Source of the DNA: Metaruminococcus_A sp900762715
GTDB taxonomy: Bacteria > Bacillota > Clostridia > Oscillospirales > Ruminococcaceae
Direction of reading: 5' to 3'
DNA length: 7,944 nt
Assembly (NCBI GenBank): GCA_048204295.1
Contig: DBFBLF010000134.1
Coordinates: 1 to 7,944 of the forward strand
Of the stretch, positions 6,395 through 7,944 are shown piece after piece; the stretch's first letter is position 1; every line of letters begins with the position of its first letter. The notes under the pieces are model-generated. The model was not told the DNA's origin, made no database searches, and saw nothing but the letters and a program-made list of their open reading frames with translations. The translations under genes and the position numbers were made by a program.

Positions 6395-7790
6395 ACACCA
6401 GAATTGGGCTGAGCCCGTTCTCTTTTGTTTTCCCGTTGATATAGTTGATGGCGAATTCGCCCAGCACCCGCTTGTCCAGCGTGATGACAATGTTGCCGCT
6501 GTTTTTGCCGCCCATTGCCTCTTTGACCGCGCGGTAAACGCCCGCTGAAACGGATTCGACAATCTGGTTGTTGTTTACAACCGCGTTCCGGCTGCCAATG
6601 GTGCCCACCAGCTCCGGCCCGGCCTCACGCGCAATGAACATCTGGCCGGCAGAGGGGAAGCCGCCGTCGGCGAGTGTTACGGTTGGAATACGAGGTATTT
6701 GGATTTTGCCGATTTGGAATGCTTCTCCTTGAATTTGAATATTTAAATCAAATCCTAACATTCTGGCGATTCCTTCTATTCCACCTAAAAGCATATTAAT
6801 CAATGCTTTGATTCCACTCCAAATGAGTGAAATCATACCGTTCACTAAAGTGATAACTCCATTAACAATGTTTTCAAATACACTGATTAAGACGTTTCCA
6901 AAACCAACAAAAATGTTTATTAATCCGTTGAGAGCACGCTTCCAATCTCCGGTAAAAATTCCACAAAAGAAGTCAATAATGCCGGTAAATGCATCAAGGA
7001 AGCCGCTAATAGCATTGCTAATTCCCTGAAACATATTAGAAAATATATCAATAATAGTATTTACAACAGAGGCAATAACTGGGCCAAAGACATCAATTAA
7101 GTACTGTACAAATGGAGCTATAAAGTTATTCCATAGGATTAGGAATAATTCAGTAACTTTTCCAATTGCAATTCCCACTTTTTCGAATATCGGTTGTAAA
7201 GTATTATTCCAAAGGTTGTTCATGACCTCACCAAATTTTTTTGCAATTGGCTCAATTACGGTTATCCATAAATTGTTTGCGATACTGCAAAGGTTGTTAA
7301 TGGTTTCGCCAAACCATTTCATTACCGGTTCGCCTACAGTATTCCAGACTGTTTCAATTGTTGACATAATGTCATTCCAAACTTTACCGATGCTTTCACT
7401 CATGCTATTCCATCTTTCGGAAAGGCCAGACATAAGTCCGCCCATGTGTTCCCAAAGATAAGCTTCTATAGTGTCCCAATTTGTTAGTATTATTTCCGTC
7501 AATAAAATTATTCCTTCAATAGCAGCTCCAACTACTGCTAGAACACCTGCGGATTCAGGAAAAATGAGTGCTAATATTCCTGTGATGGTTACTGCAAGTC
7601 CAGATAATGTTCCAAATATGTCTTTAACATTAGTCAGCGAATTTGTTTCAATTTTAGTTGATAATATTTTTGTTATTTCTTTTAATGAAATTAGCATATC
7701 TTTAAGACGTTCATTAATCTCATTAACGATTTGCGAAAGATTTGATAAATCGATTGAAGGTATTTCTAGAGTTGTGTTTTGATTGGACAT
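6393..7790 (-). CDS. Short, apparently chimeric tail tape measure protein
   Basis: This 465-residue protein would set tail length and be ejected with the DNA. Residues 1-55 are amphipathic helix, and 57-102 a long hydrophobic stretch (LAVTITGILALIFPES...). Residues 105-225 form a Trp-rich helical region with W149, W175, W194 and W220 at spacings of 26, 19 and 26 (units like WNTVGEPVMKWFGETINNL). Residues 225-345 are hydrophobic, with FTGDWKRALNG at 279-289, a typical tape measure motif. From residue 373 comes LADGGFPSAGQMFIAREAGP, then ELVG and NAVVNNNQIVESVSAGVYRAV, the conserved C-terminal signature of Firmicute tape measure proteins. At 465 residues it is short for a siphophage tape measure, and no lysozyme or peptidase domain is seen. 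Codons 1 to about 365 are AT-rich and the rest GC-rich. The ATG has AAAGGAGG upstream (7800-7807). The genes normally upstream, the tail-assembly chaperones, are not here; a divergent gene takes their place. Confidence 0.85.
   Translation of the reverse strand: MSNQNTTLEIPSIDLSNLSQIVNEINERLKDMLISLKEITKILSTKIETNSLTNVKDIFGTLSGLAVTITGILALIFPESAGVLAVVGAAIEGIILLTEIILTNWDTIEAYLWEHMGGLMSGLSERWNSMSESIGKVWNDIMSTIETVWNTVGEPVMKWFGETINNLCSIANNLWITVIEPIAKKFGEVMNNLWNNTLQPIFEKVGIAIGKVTELFLILWNNFIAPFVQYLIDVFGPVIASVVNTIIDIFSNMFQGISNAISGFLDAFTGIIDFFCGIFTGDWKRALNGLINIFVGFGNVLISVFENIVNGVITLVNGMISLIWSGIKALINMLLGGIEGIARMLGFDLNIQIQGEAFQIGKIQIPRIPTVTLADGGFPSAGQMFIAREAGPELVGTIGSRNAVVNNNQIVESVSAGVYRAVKEAMGGKNSGNIVITLDKRVLGEFAINYINGKTKENGLSPILV
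7210..7365 (-). repeat. Two imperfect 78-bp tandem units inside the tape measure gene
   Basis: Unit one starts CAAAGGTTGTT at 7210 and unit two starts with the same 11 bases at 7288, a 78-base period equal to 26 codons. Alignment continues imperfectly through CACCAAA/CGCCAAA and ATTGGCTC/ACCGGTTC-type positions. At protein level they encode the two W...EP....FGE..NNL units around W149 and W175. A further, shorter degenerate unit is centred on W194. Such internal duplications are the usual way tape measure proteins change length. Confidence 0.65.
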
Positions 7791-7799
7791 ATATGATTT

Positions 7800-7807
7800 C
7801 CTCCTTT
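7800..7807 (-). promoter_or_regulatory. Ribosome binding site of the tape measure gene
   Basis: The minus strand reads AAAGGAGG followed by AAATCATAT and the ATG at 7790-7788. It is a near-perfect match to the 16S anti-SD, and it shares a 40-base gap with the ribosome binding site of the divergent gene. Confidence 0.85.
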
Positions 7808-7819
7808 AAATAATAATTT

Positions 7820-7826
7820 GAGGTGA
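7820..7826 (+). promoter_or_regulatory. Ribosome binding site of the divergent plus-strand gene
   Basis: GAGGTGA lies 4 bases before the ATG at 7831, in the context TTTGAGGTGAAAAAATG. Its presence is the main reason to accept the divergent gene as real. Spacing from AGG to ATG is about 7. Confidence 0.6.
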
Positions 7827-7830
7827 AAAA

Positions 7831-7944
7831 ATGAGTACAAATAATATGGATTATGGAATTTCTTTTGGCCGTTGGAGAACAAATTATCTCAGTGGTTTTC
7901 CTTGGCACTCAAAGCCTGTAGGAAATGTATATTTAATGTTATAC
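7831..7944 (+). CDS. N-terminal 38 codons of an unrecognised divergent gene, cut by the window end
   Basis: The frame runs open from ATG 7831 to the window edge, beginning MSTNNMDYGISFGRWRTNYL and continuing with an aromatic, Gly/Pro-containing stretch (SGFPWHSKPVG) and a hydrophobic VYLMLY. It has a good ribosome binding site. On the opposite strand all three frames across 7831-7944 contain stops, so the tape measure side does not extend here. There is no signal peptide and no recognisable domain in the visible part. A gene on this strand at this point breaks the usual colinear order of tail genes and may belong to a neighbouring non-tail module, to the host, or to a rearranged segment. I cannot name a function from 38 residues. 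Confidence 0.58.
   Translation, partial: MSTNNMDYGISFGRWRTNYLSGFPWHSKPVGNVYLMLY

Larger units (their letters stand above)
6690..7830. other. AT-rich compositional block meeting the GC-rich late operon
   Basis: Counted GC per 60 bases is 42 (6601-6660), 30 (6661-6720), 19 (6721-6780), 22 (6781-6840) and 18 (6841-6900). AT-richness continues through the 5' part of the tape measure gene and the intergenic gap (14 of 60 in 7801-7860), with a partial return to 27 of 60 at 7861-7920. The left edge falls at about 6680-6720 within the coding sequence. The right edge is not resolved. The two parts come from different nucleotide backgrounds; recombination is the inferred cause. Confidence 0.75.

Noticed and set aside
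7783..7821. Promoter-like TTGGAC and AATAAT (plus) or TATTAT (minus) in the 40-base gap
   Set aside because: Transcripts starting from these -10 boxes would begin inside the ribosome binding sites, and AT-rich sequence gives such matches by chance.
7723..7908. Minus-strand frame of 61 codons spanning the divergent gap
   Set aside because: It overlaps both divergent starts in another frame, has no ribosome binding site, and its composition (His, Ile, Asn, Ser) fits random AT-rich sequence.
1..7944. tRNA, CRISPR array, riboswitch, insertion sequence or attachment site
   Set aside because: I found no cloverleaf, regularly spaced repeats, transposase or integrase frame, or flanking direct repeats. 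An att site could lie outside the window.

Overview
The window is the late end of a Siphovirus-type prophage, or a prophage remnant, in a Firmicute. A clostridial gut-type host such as Oscillospiraceae or Lachnospiraceae is the best guess. The evidence is a phi-LC3-family holin, a GH25 endolysin, strong AGGAGG-type ribosome binding sites before almost every gene, and tail proteins of the Gram-positive siphophage type. No host housekeeping gene is visible, so the host call is inference.

Seven genes lie head to tail on the minus strand and read from right to left: tape measure protein (7790-6393), small tail protein (6381-6013), tail-tip hub/Tal-like protein (6000-4162), FN3-containing tail fibre (4149-2086), coiled-coil membrane protein of XhlA type (2070-1681), holin (1665-1399) and GH25 lysozyme (1396-353). 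Gaps are 2 to 15 bases, and several ribosome binding sites sit inside or across the stop codon of the previous gene, so this is one translationally coupled late operon. It ends in a strong hairpin plus T-tract at 301-344. The first four genes would build the tail and its tip, including receptor binding. The last three form the lysis cassette.

The operon is flanked by two plus-strand genes, both cut by the window edges. The one at 1-309 converges on the lysozyme gene. The one starting at 7831 diverges from the tape measure gene with only 40 bases between the two start codons. I recognise neither.

The oddest part is the right end. The tape measure gene changes composition sharply near 6680-6720: GC is 70% in 6601-6660, 50% in 6661-6720 and 32% in 6721-6780. 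The break falls at a conserved C-terminal tape measure motif. The first ~365 codons are AT-rich, like the adjoining intergenic gap, while the last ~95 match the rest of the operon. Where the tail-assembly genes normally lie upstream of a tape measure, a divergent gene begins instead. This suggests a recombinant or inverted junction, a remnant, or an assembly join. A second composition island is the fibre tip (2086-2340, about 38% GC), which begins just after a conserved anchor motif and looks like a swapped receptor-binding cassette. I found no tRNA, CRISPR array, transposase, integrase or diversity-generating retroelement.
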